This document shows, piece by piece, positions 16,065-24,783 of a DNA stretch of 64,000 nucleotides. Location of the stretch: the NCBI RefSeq assembly GCF_030813505.1, contig NZ_JAUSUE010000003.1; one strand, 5' to 3'. The position numbers and the translations under genes were made by a program. Origin of the DNA: Pectinatus haikarae (GTDB taxonomy: Bacteria > Bacillota > Negativicutes > Selenomonadales > Selenomonadaceae). Under the pieces are notes generated by a model that saw nothing but the letters and a program-made list of their open reading frames with translations, was not told where the DNA came from and made no database searches. Position 1 is the first letter of the stretch; each line of letters opens with the position of its first letter.

Positions 16065-16856
16065 GTGATCAAACTGTATTGTGTATATGGCAAATCCAGC
16101 TGGAAAAAAGCAATATCAATATCATTTTTTATTCATCTTATATCATTTTTTGTCTTGGGGTATTTAATTTCTTATATCCCAAAAACATCCATTGATGATC
16201 TTCATGAAGAGATTTTTTTCGTTTCTGAAGATAGTATGAATTCCCAATCACCTGAAATATATACTGATGAATCTCCTGAAATATCATTCTCCAGCATATC
16301 GGATGGGACGACTGATAGTATTCGGAGGAGCAATGACAATACGCAGATAAAGAATCATAGTAACAGCTCTGATTCGCATACATCAATTGGAAATTCTGGT
16401 AGCAGATCAGACGATCAGTTTTATGCGGCCAATTCAAATGGTTTAGGAAATAGTACAATATCCTCCGGTAATACTGCGGAAGGTTCCGTACAGGACATAC
16501 CGGGGACGGGTTTTTCAGCGGGCAATGCCGAAGTTGGTAATGCATCAGGCCTGGACTCAGAAGAAAGAACTGATTTCGAAAATGATATTGCTTCTGCAAT
16601 CAACGGATTTGTCGCACGTGTTGAGGCTCATAAAAATTATCCTTATATGGCTCAGCGCAGAAATGTAGAAGGAACATCTGTAATTCATGTAGTACTGAAT
16701 GAATCTGGTTATATAAGCCACTTATCAGTTGTTTCTTCCGCAGGAGATATTTTGGATAAGGCAGCCATGGATGCCGTCAGAGAAGCATGCCCATACATGC
16801 ATGGACTAAAGCGAGATTTGAGCATGGATATTCCTATTCATTTTTATCAGGAATGA
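16065..16856 (+). CDS. tonB: TonB-family energy transducer
   Basis: The roughly 263-residue protein has one N-terminal membrane segment (AISISFFIHLISFFVLGYLI). A long Ser/Asn/Gly-rich periplasmic linker follows, then a TonB C-terminal domain (KNYPYMAQRRNVEGTSVIHV, SGYISHLSVVSSAGDILDKA, AAMDAVREACPYM). It would span the periplasm and pass proton-motive energy to the outer-membrane receptor. The linker is not the usual Pro-Lys spacer. The start is uncertain: no in-frame ATG exists. GTG 16065 is given here, but the perfect GGAGGTGATC Shine-Dalgarno (16061-16070) is better spaced for CTG 16074. It opens the heme operon. Confidence 0.85.
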   Translation: MIKLYCVYGKSSWKKAISISFFIHLISFFVLGYLISYIPKTSIDDLHEEIFFVSEDSMNSQSPEIYTDESPEISFSSISDGTTDSIRRSNDNTQIKNHSNSSDSHTSIGNSGSRSDDQFYAANSNGLGNSTISSGNTAEGSVQDIPGTGFSAGNAEVGNASGLDSEERTDFENDIASAINGFVARVEAHKNYPYMAQRRNVEGTSVIHVVLNESGYISHLSVVSSAGDILDKAAMDAVREACPYMHGLKRDLSMDIPIHFYQE

Positions 16857-16941
16857 TCCTCAGCTTTCGTCATGCGGCAAATTTTATCAGATTTTGCGCA
16901 ATTTAGCTTACTACAGTATTTTATTAGGAATGGATAGAAAT

Positions 16942-18345
16942 ATGGAAAATACAAACATATCAACAATTATAAAAAAGATGTCACCAGAGCAATATAAATT
17001 GACTATTGGAGAAAAATCCGCAGTTCCGTTGCAGAAAGCTTTCCCCCGCAAAAGAGTTATCCATCCGGGTGCAATGGGGAAAATGATACCACCAAAATCG
17101 TATCAGGCAATATGGCATGATCTGCTTGCACAGAATAACCTCACGGCCAGGCAGCGCACGGCTTATATACATATTCCATTTTGCTCGCAGCAGTGTCTTT
17201 ACTGCGGTTTTTTTCAAAACCATTGTGATAATGATCGTGAAACGTTATATATAGATCATTTAATAAGGCAGCTTAAAGCAGCAAAGGAATATTCCTATCT
17301 CCAGGCGTCTCCTCTCGAAGCAGTATATCTGGGCGGCGGTACACCAAGCGCACTCTCGGATTCCAATATATCGAGACTTCTTATTGCTGTGCAAAATCTG
17401 TTGCCGCTCACCAATGATTGCGAAATAACTTTGGAAGCACGTGTAAATGATTTAGTGGATAAAAAGATAAGCAGCTGGCTTGTCAACGGAGTAAATCGTA
17501 TTTCGATAGGCGTTCAGTCTTTTGACACTGAAATTCGTCGCAGATTAGGACGCAAGGACAGCCGCGAAATAATCTTCGAAAATATTTGCCGCACTGCGTC
17601 ATACAATAAAGCCGCTATAATAATAGATCTCATATACGGCTTACCCGGACAGCACGTCGAAGATTTTATACTCGATCTCGAATACACAAAAGATTTACCG
17701 ATTGACGGAATGGACTTATATCAATTGAACGTGTTTGAGGACGGAGCTTTACAGAAAGCCATAAAAAAGGGCATTCTTCCTGTGCCGGCCCCTATCTCGG
17801 AGCAGGGTGTCTATCTGGAAAAGGCCGCAGCCTGGCTGGACAATAATGCCTATCGGCGGCTGAGTACATGTCATTGGGCCAAGACTTCCCGTGAACGCAG
17901 TCTGTACAATACACTTACCAAGGCAGGAAAAGAAATTTTTCCTTTCGGTGCAGGGGCAGGAGGTTTGATAGACAACACTGCTATTTTTCTGCAACGCAGT
18001 CTTGATTTATATATAAATGACATTATCGCTGATAGGGCACCTGTCATGTTCATGACACAGCAGTCTGATTTAAACGGACTATTCAGCACCATCCAGGCCC
18101 AAGCCGAAACAGGCCGGCTGGATATTCGCAAGTTGTCCCAAAAATATGGAAAAAAGCTTCTGGAACTGGAAGAAATCATTGAGATATGGATTAATCATGG
18201 ATTATTAAAAAGAAATGGACAATATACTTATATGACGATTGCCGGACAATTTTGGCAGGAAAATATAACGCAAACTTTAATTGAGCTCAGTCAGGAATTG
18301 CTCTGCGGTGAAAAACAATTTATTATGCAGCCTATTGCCAGATAA
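16942..18345 (+). CDS. hutW: anaerobic heme-degrading radical SAM methyltransferase, HutW/ChuW family
   Basis: The roughly 467-residue protein belongs to the HemN-like radical SAM group. The iron-sulfur motif is in YIHIPFCSQQCLYCGFF (Cys-x3-Cys-x2-Cys). VYLGGGTPSAL, RISIGVQSFD and IDLIYGLPGQ follow in HemN order. Placement between tonB and a TonB-dependent receptor under Fur boxes identifies it as a ChuW/HutW/HmuW type enzyme, which opens heme without oxygen, releasing iron and making a linear tetrapyrrole (anaerobilin). It acts in the cytoplasm and needs an electron donor, probably the operon's flavodoxin. Earlier TTG and ATG starts exist; ATG 16942 has the best upstream GGA. Confidence 0.85.
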   Translation: MENTNISTIIKKMSPEQYKLTIGEKSAVPLQKAFPRKRVIHPGAMGKMIPPKSYQAIWHDLLAQNNLTARQRTAYIHIPFCSQQCLYCGFFQNHCDNDRETLYIDHLIRQLKAAKEYSYLQASPLEAVYLGGGTPSALSDSNISRLLIAVQNLLPLTNDCEITLEARVNDLVDKKISSWLVNGVNRISIGVQSFDTEIRRRLGRKDSREIIFENICRTASYNKAAIIIDLIYGLPGQHVEDFILDLEYTKDLPIDGMDLYQLNVFEDGALQKAIKKGILPVPAPISEQGVYLEKAAAWLDNNAYRRLSTCHWAKTSRERSLYNTLTKAGKEIFPFGAGAGGLIDNTAIFLQRSLDLYINDIIADRAPVMFMTQQSDLNGLFSTIQAQAETGRLDIRKLSQKYGKKLLELEEIIEIWINHGLLKRNGQYTYMTIAGQFWQENITQTLIELSQELLCGEKQFIMQPIAR

Positions 18346-18368
18346 AGCTGATTTAAGAAGGGGAAAAA

Positions 18369-20483
18369 ATGACCAGATATTTTAAATTAAAGAAAAAGAA
18401 GAGTTCCATAGTTTTGACATTGTCTATTCTCGCGTATTTATCGGTGCCTGTTTATGCAGCGGATACTAGTAACAGTAATATATATGACAATGATACTATA
18501 AAAACAAGAGATATTGTCGTCACTGCTACCAGAACGAAGGAAGAAGTAAAAGCTGTTCCCAATACTGTGGAAATAATCACACGGGATGATATCAAAAGAC
18601 TCGGGGCCGATACAGTAACCTCGGCGCTGCGATTAGCCTCAAATATAAATATTTCTACCGCCGGTATGACCAGCGGTGGCAATACTGTCATGATCCGCGG
18701 CATGTCCAGTAATCATACCTTAATCCTTGTAAACGGGATACGCACGGCCGGCGAAGACACAACAGAAACACAAAATCTTTATGAGCTAGACAGAATAAAT
18801 ATTGCCGATGTTGACAGGATTGAGATTGTTAGAGGTGCAGCAAGTGCGCAATACGGATCCGATGCGATTGGAGGGGTTATCAATATAATAACGCGAAAAT
18901 CCGAAAAAAGAAGCACTACTATCGGAGCCGCTACAGGGACTAATAATATCAGTAACTGGTATCACATAGACATGGGAAAAGACGGCAAGTTCTCGGGTAC
19001 TCTGGACGCCCGTTTCGATAAAGTGCGCAAGCAGCAGCTTCCGGCGGTTACCGGCAGCACAAGCAGTACCACTAACATGTACGGCCCCAAGCAGTATTTC
19101 AATTTTGACGGTATATACGACTTAGGAAACACTAAAAAACTGGATTTTAATGTCGGTTATGTAAAAGAAGATATGCGTATAGATCAGGGCAGTGGTGGCA
19201 CAAATTCCAAAACAACATACGATTTCAATAAGACAAATCTCAATCTTATATACAGCGGAAAAACCAAACGAGGTGATTACAGTTTGACCGCCTATTATAG
19301 TAAACTGGAGAAGAATTATGATGTTTACAAGGATATTTTGAACAAGTCATTCAACCTCTCGGCTTTCGACTCGATGACATATGAAATGCTCGGCCTGGAA
19401 GGAAAAAACACTATGCAGCTTTCTGACCATCACCTTTTCACCATTGGCAGTGATATGCGGCAGGTATCGGTAAGAAGCACCCGTCTTGGAGATAACGGCA
19501 ACGATGTTTCTACAGTAACGCGTACGGGGTTGGTCGGAAATTCCAGAACGGGATATTCACTGGGAGCTATTACCGACAATATTTCAGAAAAAAATGTTGA
19601 CACTTATTCTGGTTATCTGCAGGATGAGTGGATAATCAATAATAAATTATTGTTGATTTCATCGCTGCGATACGATCATGATAATTCTTTTGGTTCCAAC
19701 GTGACGCCCAAAATCGGTGCAACGTACCAATTAAGCAAAGATTCAAGATTCAAGGTGAATTACGGCAGAGGCTATAAGGCTCCTACTGTCAGCGAACTAT
19801 ATATGGATTACATTGATTCTGGGGCTGCGGCTGCAGGTGTCAATGTAATGATTTATGGAAATCCTGATTTAAAACCTGAAAAATCGACAAATTTCGATTT
19901 TAGTTTTGAAGCCGAAAAAGACAATAATTTTGGTAAACTGACATATTTTAAAAATAAAGTAAGTAATCTCATCGACTATGAAACGACTTCGGAATTCACC
20001 AATGGCGCATATTACAATTATGCTAAATATATCAATATCCATAAAGCCAATATTAATGGTGTAGAATTGGAGGTCGGACGCAAGTTAAATGATAAATTTA
20101 CCACAAAAATAACCTCAAACTGGTTAAATGCTACCAATGGCGATACCGGTGCACGTTTGAAAAATCGCGCCCGGAACACGACAACACTTCAACTGGTTTA
20201 TGACGATCACGATGATAAAGGCTATAGTGCCGTTTTATGGAACGAGTGGAGAAATAAATATTACTATGCCAGTGCTGCATCAACAGTGGCGTATTCATCG
20301 TCAAGCGAAAGCAGAGCCAGTGCCAAGGACTACAGCTACAGTACGCTGAATCTCACTGTCAACAAAAAACTAGGTAAAGGTAGCCGTGTCTATGTTGGCA
20401 TTGACAATATGCTCGACAAACACGTCGATGATCTTTATATAAATGGCAGAGTATGGACCATGGGCGCAGAATTTACTTTCTGA
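18369..20483 (+). CDS. TonB-dependent outer-membrane receptor, probable heme/hemoprotein receptor
   Basis: The 704-residue protein has a signal peptide (SIVLTLSILAYLSVPVYA) and a TonB-box-like TRDIVVTATRTKEE. The plug domain covers about residues 55-165 (MIRGMSSNHTLILVNGIR, VDRIEIVRGAASAQYGSDA, GGVINIITRK). A 22-strand-type barrel ends in the terminal aromatic residue (MGAEFTF). The barrel contains YGNPDLKPEKS, close to the FRAP/NPxL region of heme receptors. It should bind heme or hemoproteins at the outer membrane and take them in with TonB energy. Substrate is inferred from the HutW neighbour. AAGAAGGGG precedes the ATG. Confidence 0.88.
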   Translation: MTRYFKLKKKKSSIVLTLSILAYLSVPVYAADTSNSNIYDNDTIKTRDIVVTATRTKEEVKAVPNTVEIITRDDIKRLGADTVTSALRLASNINISTAGMTSGGNTVMIRGMSSNHTLILVNGIRTAGEDTTETQNLYELDRINIADVDRIEIVRGAASAQYGSDAIGGVINIITRKSEKRSTTIGAATGTNNISNWYHIDMGKDGKFSGTLDARFDKVRKQQLPAVTGSTSSTTNMYGPKQYFNFDGIYDLGNTKKLDFNVGYVKEDMRIDQGSGGTNSKTTYDFNKTNLNLIYSGKTKRGDYSLTAYYSKLEKNYDVYKDILNKSFNLSAFDSMTYEMLGLEGKNTMQLSDHHLFTIGSDMRQVSVRSTRLGDNGNDVSTVTRTGLVGNSRTGYSLGAITDNISEKNVDTYSGYLQDEWIINNKLLLISSLRYDHDNSFGSNVTPKIGATYQLSKDSRFKVNYGRGYKAPTVSELYMDYIDSGAAAAGVNVMIYGNPDLKPEKSTNFDFSFEAEKDNNFGKLTYFKNKVSNLIDYETTSEFTNGAYYNYAKYINIHKANINGVELEVGRKLNDKFTTKITSNWLNATNGDTGARLKNRARNTTTLQLVYDDHDDKGYSAVLWNEWRNKYYYASAASTVAYSSSSESRASAKDYSYSTLNLTVNKKLGKGSRVYVGIDNMLDKHVDDLYINGRVWTMGAEFTF

Positions 20484-20554
20484 TAAAACTTCAATTTATT
20501 CTATTTATCCTGTCAAATATTTATAGATAGGACACTACAGAAAGGAAAATATTT

Positions 20555-21187
20555 ATGGATTTTATTATACAAGGAATATCATACTGGCAAAAAGGGGGAG
20601 GGATCATGTATGTTCTACTACTATGCTCTATTTTTGTCATAACTATAGGGGTAGAACGCATAGTATATTTTGCTAGAGCAGACTCTGGACGTAAATTTGC
20701 CGGTGAGTTCTATCATCTTTGTGCAAAAGGCAGACTCGTTGATGCTAAAAATTTGGCAATAAAAACCAAAGGAGACTTGGCATTTCTGTTAAATATTTCT
20801 TTGGATAGAATCAATAGAAAAGATTTTGACACAAAGATTTTTTTTGAAGCGCATTCCAATATATCTTTAGCCAAATTTCGTGCCCGCCTGTATTACCTTA
20901 ATATAATAATAACGATGGCACCATTATTAGGATTACTAGGCACGATAAGTGGAATGATTTCAGCCTTTAGTATATTTAATACTCAAGAAAATCAAAGCAG
21001 CGCTGTCACAGGCGGTATAGGAGAGGCTCTGATTGCCACTGCAACGGGGTTGTGTGTGGCAATTATCGCTCTAACCATACATTCGTATTTCATCCAGCGA
21101 GTTGATCATATAGTCACTGATATGGAACTGTCTTTTTCGGCAATAGAAATACAGTTACAAAGAGGTAATAAAAATGAGGCTTCATGA
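20555..21187 (+). CDS. exbB: ExbB/TolQ/MotA-family proton channel subunit
   Basis: The 210-residue protein has three membrane segments: near residue 20 (MYVLLLCSIFVITIG), about 115-140 (IIITMAPLLGLLGTISGM) and about 155-180 (GIGEALIATATGLCVAIIAL). The conserved APLLGLLGT and EALIATATGL signatures of ExbB are both present. With ExbD it drives TonB by proton flow. AGAAAGGA precedes the ATG, and its stop overlaps the exbD start, pointing to coupled translation. Confidence 0.9.
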   Translation: MDFIIQGISYWQKGGGIMYVLLLCSIFVITIGVERIVYFARADSGRKFAGEFYHLCAKGRLVDAKNLAIKTKGDLAFLLNISLDRINRKDFDTKIFFEAHSNISLAKFRARLYYLNIIITMAPLLGLLGTISGMISAFSIFNTQENQSSAVTGGIGEALIATATGLCVAIIALTIHSYFIQRVDHIVTDMELSFSAIEIQLQRGNKNEAS

Positions 21188-21577
21188 TCGCCGAACCTTT
21201 GTAAACCAGAAGTAATGATAATTCCAATGATCGATATAATGTTTTTTCTGCTGGTATTTTTTATGCTAAGCACACTTTATATGTCAAACATAAAAACTGT
21301 GCCGGTTAATATCCCTAATGTACAAAATTCTGATATGACTACTCCTGTCAACTATCTTATAACGTTAAAAAAGGACGGTTCCATATATTTGAAAGACAAG
21401 ATTATAAATGAGCAGTCTTTACTAGAGCATGCTGAAAAGGAGGAAAAAAAGAATTCCAGATTCGCCGTAATCATCCGTGCCGACAGGGACATAAATTATG
21501 GGCTGCTAATGTCTCTGATGGATAAATTGAGAGGTGTAGGTATTACACATTTAGGCTTGGCTACGGATAAGAAGTAA
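21174..21577 (+). pseudogene. exbD: ExbD/TolR-family subunit with an apparent -1 frameshift near its N-terminus
   Basis: An AGAGGT Shine-Dalgarno and ATG at 21174 start MRLHDRRTFVNQK, overlapping exbB by 14 bases, then stop. The usual continuation KPEVMIIPMIDIMFFLLVFF lies one frame back. Adding one A to the AAA at 21203-21205 would join both parts into a normal ExbD start. The rest is intact: one membrane helix with the essential Asp (MIDIMFFLLVF), then a periplasmic domain to about residue 120. It may be a true mutation, a sequencing error, or rescued by slippage or by initiation at ATG 21215, which has no good Shine-Dalgarno. Confidence 0.75.
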
Positions 21578-21636
21578 CTTATTAATTGAAGGAAAGGTAG
21601 GCATGATATCAGCTTTTAGCTATATCATAAAATATC

Positions 21637-22158
21637 ATGAAAACATTAATTGTATATTCCAGTAAAACCGGTAATACTAAAAAAGTGGCGGAAGCGATTG
21701 CTGAAAAACTTAAGCCGAATTGCGATATTTACCCGATAGGAAATCAACCGTATTCCAATAAATATGATCTTATTATTGTCGGCTATTGGGTGGATAAAGC
21801 TAGGCCAGATAAAGAATCGGCTGCATATTTAAGTTCTCTGAAGGGGGAAAAAGTTGCCATTTTTGCAACACTGGGATCCGATCCCCATTCCGCGCACGCG
21901 TCGGAAAGTCTGAATAACGGACGCCAGCTGATTGATCCGTCGAATCAGATATTGGGAACTTTTATTTGCCAAGGAAAAGTCGAACTGGCTCTTATAAAAT
22001 CCCTGGTTGGAAAATATCCAATAGATCATCCCCATGGTCAGATAAATAACCGATGGATGGCATTATATAATGCTGCCAGCATTCATCCAAATGCGGAAGA
22101 TCTGAAAAAAGCACAGCAGCTATTTTTCAACATTGAAAAGACTATAGATGAAAATTAA
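21637..22158 (+). CDS. flavodoxin family protein, candidate electron donor or anaerobilin-handling protein (HmuF-like)
   Basis: The 173-residue protein starts with the FMN phosphate loop IVYSSKTGNTKKVAEAIAE and has LIIVGYWVDKARPD and KVAIFATLGSDPHS at the second and third FMN loops. The C-terminal half resembles Flavodoxin_3-type proteins. In the Fusobacterium hmu operon a ChuW homologue is paired with a flavodoxin (HmuF), and ChuW itself uses reduced flavodoxin. Here it closes the same kind of operon, so an electron-supply or heme/anaerobilin-handling role is inferred. The good Shine-Dalgarno (AAGGAAAGGTAGG) actually precedes ATG 21603, which opens a 20-codon frame overlapping this start; reinitiation is possible. 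Confidence 0.8.
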   Translation: MKTLIVYSSKTGNTKKVAEAIAEKLKPNCDIYPIGNQPYSNKYDLIIVGYWVDKARPDKESAAYLSSLKGEKVAIFATLGSDPHSAHASESLNNGRQLIDPSNQILGTFICQGKVELALIKSLVGKYPIDHPHGQINNRWMALYNAASIHPNAEDLKKAQQLFFNIEKTIDEN

Positions 22159-22229
22159 TCGTAAGTGCAAAAGTATGTACTGAAGCATAGTGCCTACCCT
22201 ATAAAGGTAGACATAATTTCAAGCGTGAA

Positions 22230-22520
22230 AAGTAGGCATTGATTTGTCCACAAAAACACCTCGATAGGAAGAAGCCTTCAACCGTATTCTTGTAGAGCTT
22301 TACCTCAACGGTAAAACTCAGGCGGTCTTTATTAAAGAATATGGTATATCTCAATCCACTCTTGGTAAGTAGATCAAGTAATATTCTACTGTTGAAAAAC
22401 GACAATGGTGAGATCATTGTCGCTAAACAGGTCAAGCAATTCTAAAAACGCAATGCCCAACTTAAAGAGGAAAACCTTATTTTAAAAAAAGCGATTGCCA
22501 TATTCACGTCACGCTCAGAC
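22230..22520 (+). pseudogene. IS3-family OrfA remnant
   Basis: The plus strand reads EEAFNRILVELYLNGKTQAV, FIKEYGISQSTLGK and later pieces in shifted frames (VEKRQW, AIAIFT-like end). It is related to the remnant at 11745-12000. Multiple stops and frameshifts make it dead. Confidence 0.7.
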
Positions 22521-22589
22521 AAAGATTAGAAATAGTGCATAGATTTTTGTATAAAGTCCAAATATTAGGATAAAATCAAGTTGAGTTTT

Positions 22590-22700
22590 ATAAAGAAATT
22601 TTAACTTGGTCGCTAAAATAAATCATGATGTTATCGAGTATAATCCCCCAATTACGAATTGGCATTGTCCGTTTATCGACAATGTTCATTGTTTGGACTT
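22590..22700 (-). pseudogene. IS256-family transposase C-terminal fragment
   Basis: The minus strand translates to KRTMPIRNWGIILDNIMIYF ending SDQVKISL and a stop. This is the conserved C-terminal end of Mutator/IS256 transposases. Nothing upstream of it remains in frame. Confidence 0.7.
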
Positions 22701-22762
22701 CTTCATAGATTATGTAAACCTTCAAGCTGATATAATATAAAATCAGTTTGGAGGTTTTATTT

Positions 22763-22915
22763 ATGAGCAGGAAAAATGAAAGTACCTAAAAAGCAGCAAT
22801 GTGAGAAATGATGAAAAATTATTTAAAGGATACTAATACCAATGTTCGTGATGGTGCAGATGTTAAAAATGTCATGAGGGATAGCGTGAAAACATTTAAA
22901 CTTGGTTCATATTAA
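22763..22915 (+). pseudogene. IS256-family transposase N-terminal fragment
   Basis: After a GGAGG Shine-Dalgarno the frame starts MSRKNEST, meets a stop, then continues KKAAM and NYLKDTNTNVRDGADV. This fits the N-terminus of an IS256 transposase. It is cut off within about 50 codons. Confidence 0.6.
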
Positions 22916-22941
22916 AAAAGGCAAACTTTAATACATCTTAA

Positions 22942-23400
22942 TTAGTACCTGTTTTTTAGGCTAGGTACAGACTTCAGAAAATGTATCAGGTACAGCCCTT
23001 GTCGTTTAAGAAACCTTACGGCTTCTGCAACAGCTGTTTTCTTCTGATTTTCACGCATTTCTGGAGACATATCAATTTTGGGTAAATCAACAGGATTGAA
23101 CGTTTCACCTGTTTGGAACATATGATAAACGGCTGTCATGATCATGCGCGCAATAGCGATTATTGCTCTTTTCTTACTGCGTCGTTTCATAATGCGTTCA
23201 TATTTGATTTTGTAATATGGCTGGTCAAAACACTTCACTGCTGCATGAGCGACCTGAACAAGAGCAGGCTTCAAGTATACTCCAGCACGTGTGATCTTAA
23301 CCGATTTCTTCTTACCTGCAGATTCATTGCTGCCAGGTGTTAAGTCTGCCCAACAGCAGAGCCTTTTGGAAGAAGTAAATTGGTACAGAGTAAATGAATC
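22942..23400 (-). pseudogene. IS110/IS1111-family transposase, C-terminal fragment
   Basis: The translation contains SSKRLCCWADLTPGSNESAG, KKKSVKITRAGVYLKPALVQ and KYERIMKRRSKKRAIIAIAR. This is the Transposase_20 half of IS110-type serine-nucleophile transposases. The N-terminal DEDD half is missing. A 15-bp perfect hairpin (23416-23430 with 23437-23451) lies just outside it. Confidence 0.8.
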
Positions 23401-23625
23401 GCCGCATAATATGGTTTTGCTATTGCTCATTTAATTGAGCAATAGCAAAAGTCAGATATTTCATATGATTTCTAACTTGTAACATATGCCACTTGCAGGA
23501 GATTGTTAATATAGGAAAAGAAAAAGGCAGACTTGAGAACCTTTTGAAAATGGATACTGACCATATATATGACGAATTAGTGAATAATTTTTAGATTTTG
23601 AATATAGTCAAGTAATAGACACATT

Positions 23626-23755
23626 TTAAAAGTATACTCTATAAAAACACAGCGCTACCCTGATTTGATGATAGGCATTTTCTATTTTGTTAGGAGTTAG
23701 ATATCCAAGTGAAGCATGTGGCCGTTTAGAATTTTACCGTTGGATATATTCTTAG
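23626..23755 (-). pseudogene. IS3-family OrfB C-terminal remnant
   Basis: One minus-strand frame reads NSKRPHASLGYLTPNKIENA then YHQIRVALCFYRVYF and a stop, with one in-frame stop before NSKRP. This is the usual end of IS3/IS150 integrase-like OrfB. Most of the gene is absent. Confidence 0.72.
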
Positions 23756-23784
23756 GCATAACTGCTCTGTGGAATAGAATTTCT

Positions 23785-23880
23785 GCGCAGCAGGCGTTAT
23801 TGTGAGGATATCCCTTCTTGGAGAAAGATTGGACAAATTTGTATCTATCAAGAAGTTTTCTGACAGAAAAAGCTTTGTAA
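23785..23880. repeat. degenerate repeat, copy B (first copy at 11540-11634)
   Basis: This copy shares the ATATCCCTTCTTGGAGAAA core and the CTGACAG...AAGCTTTGTA end with copy A. It lies between an IS3 remnant and the IS256 transposase remnant. The origin is probably an insertion sequence. Confidence 0.6.
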
Positions 23881-23982
23881 TCGACTAAAGAAAAGGGATT
23901 ATTCCTTTCCTGGTAGTGCTGAAATAATTGTGTAAGCCTCCAAGGTTAGGTAAAATAAAACTAATATTGGAGGTATTTTATT

Positions 23983-24783
23983 ATGGCAAATAAAGGAAAC
24001 AACAAGCTCAAAGATCTTATCAAAGAGTATGGTATCAAAGACATGAATGATGCCCATGATTTTGTCAAAATGCTTACAGCTGAAACTATCCAGACAGCGC
24101 TGGATGCTGAACTGGATGAAGAACTTGGATACTCCAAATATGACTACAAAAATAAAAAAACAAAGAATAGTCGCAATGGCTATTCTTCTAAATCCGTTCA
24201 AAGTTCCAACGGAGAGTTGGAACTTAAAATACCTCGTGATCGCGACGAAGATTTTGAACCACAATTAGTAAAAAAACATCAAACAGATATTTCAACCATT
24301 GAAGATAAAGTGATTTTTCTTTACTCACAAGGCGTGTCCACTCGTGATATCCAAAAAACAATGCAGGAAATGTATGGCATTGATGTAGACGACAGTCGTG
24401 CTTCAAAAATAACAGATAAACTGTTACCACTATAATTCGAGCCTATGAAAAAATCTCAGTCAGACGGTTAGAGGAAGTAGATCAGAAATGGACGTCCCAG
24501 TATCCAGCAGCCATGAAACGGTGGCATGATCACTGGTATGTCATAACGCCAATCTTTAAGTTTTCGATAGACGTTCGTACAGCTTTCTATACAACGAACG
24601 CCATTGAGAGTTTAAATTTTTCCTACCGCCGTTTAAACCCTCAGCGAAGTGTTTTTTCCAGTTTGCAGGCTCTACTCAAGGCTTTTTTCGAGGCTGCCAA
24701 AAAATGGACCATGCCGCTTCGGAATTGGGGAAAGGTAAGAGGCGAACTGGTCATCATGTACCCTGACAGATTATTGGTATGAT
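23983..24783 (+). pseudogene. IS256-family (Mutator-type) transposase with a large internal deletion
   Basis: The first part (to about 24430) gives a clean IS256 N-terminus: DAELDEELGYSKYDYKNKKT, NGELELKIPRDRDEDFEPQL, VIFLYSQGVSTRDIQKTM. The frame then jumps to the C-terminal part, IIRAYEKISVRRLEEVDQKW, YTTNAIESLNFSYRRLN and KKWTMPLRNWGKVRGELVI. The middle third, with most of the catalytic DDE core, is missing, and the join is out of frame. A complete family member is about 400 residues. It cannot transpose. Confidence 0.85.

Noticed and set aside
23416..23451. 15-bp perfect hairpin considered as a functional terminator
   Set aside because: It lies next to a truncated IS110 fragment with no intact gene upstream and no clear U-run; more likely an end structure of the lost element.
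22840..23900. Search for a toxin-antitoxin or defence gene within the island
   Set aside because: All recognisable frames there are transposase fragments; no nuclease, methylase or antitoxin features were found.
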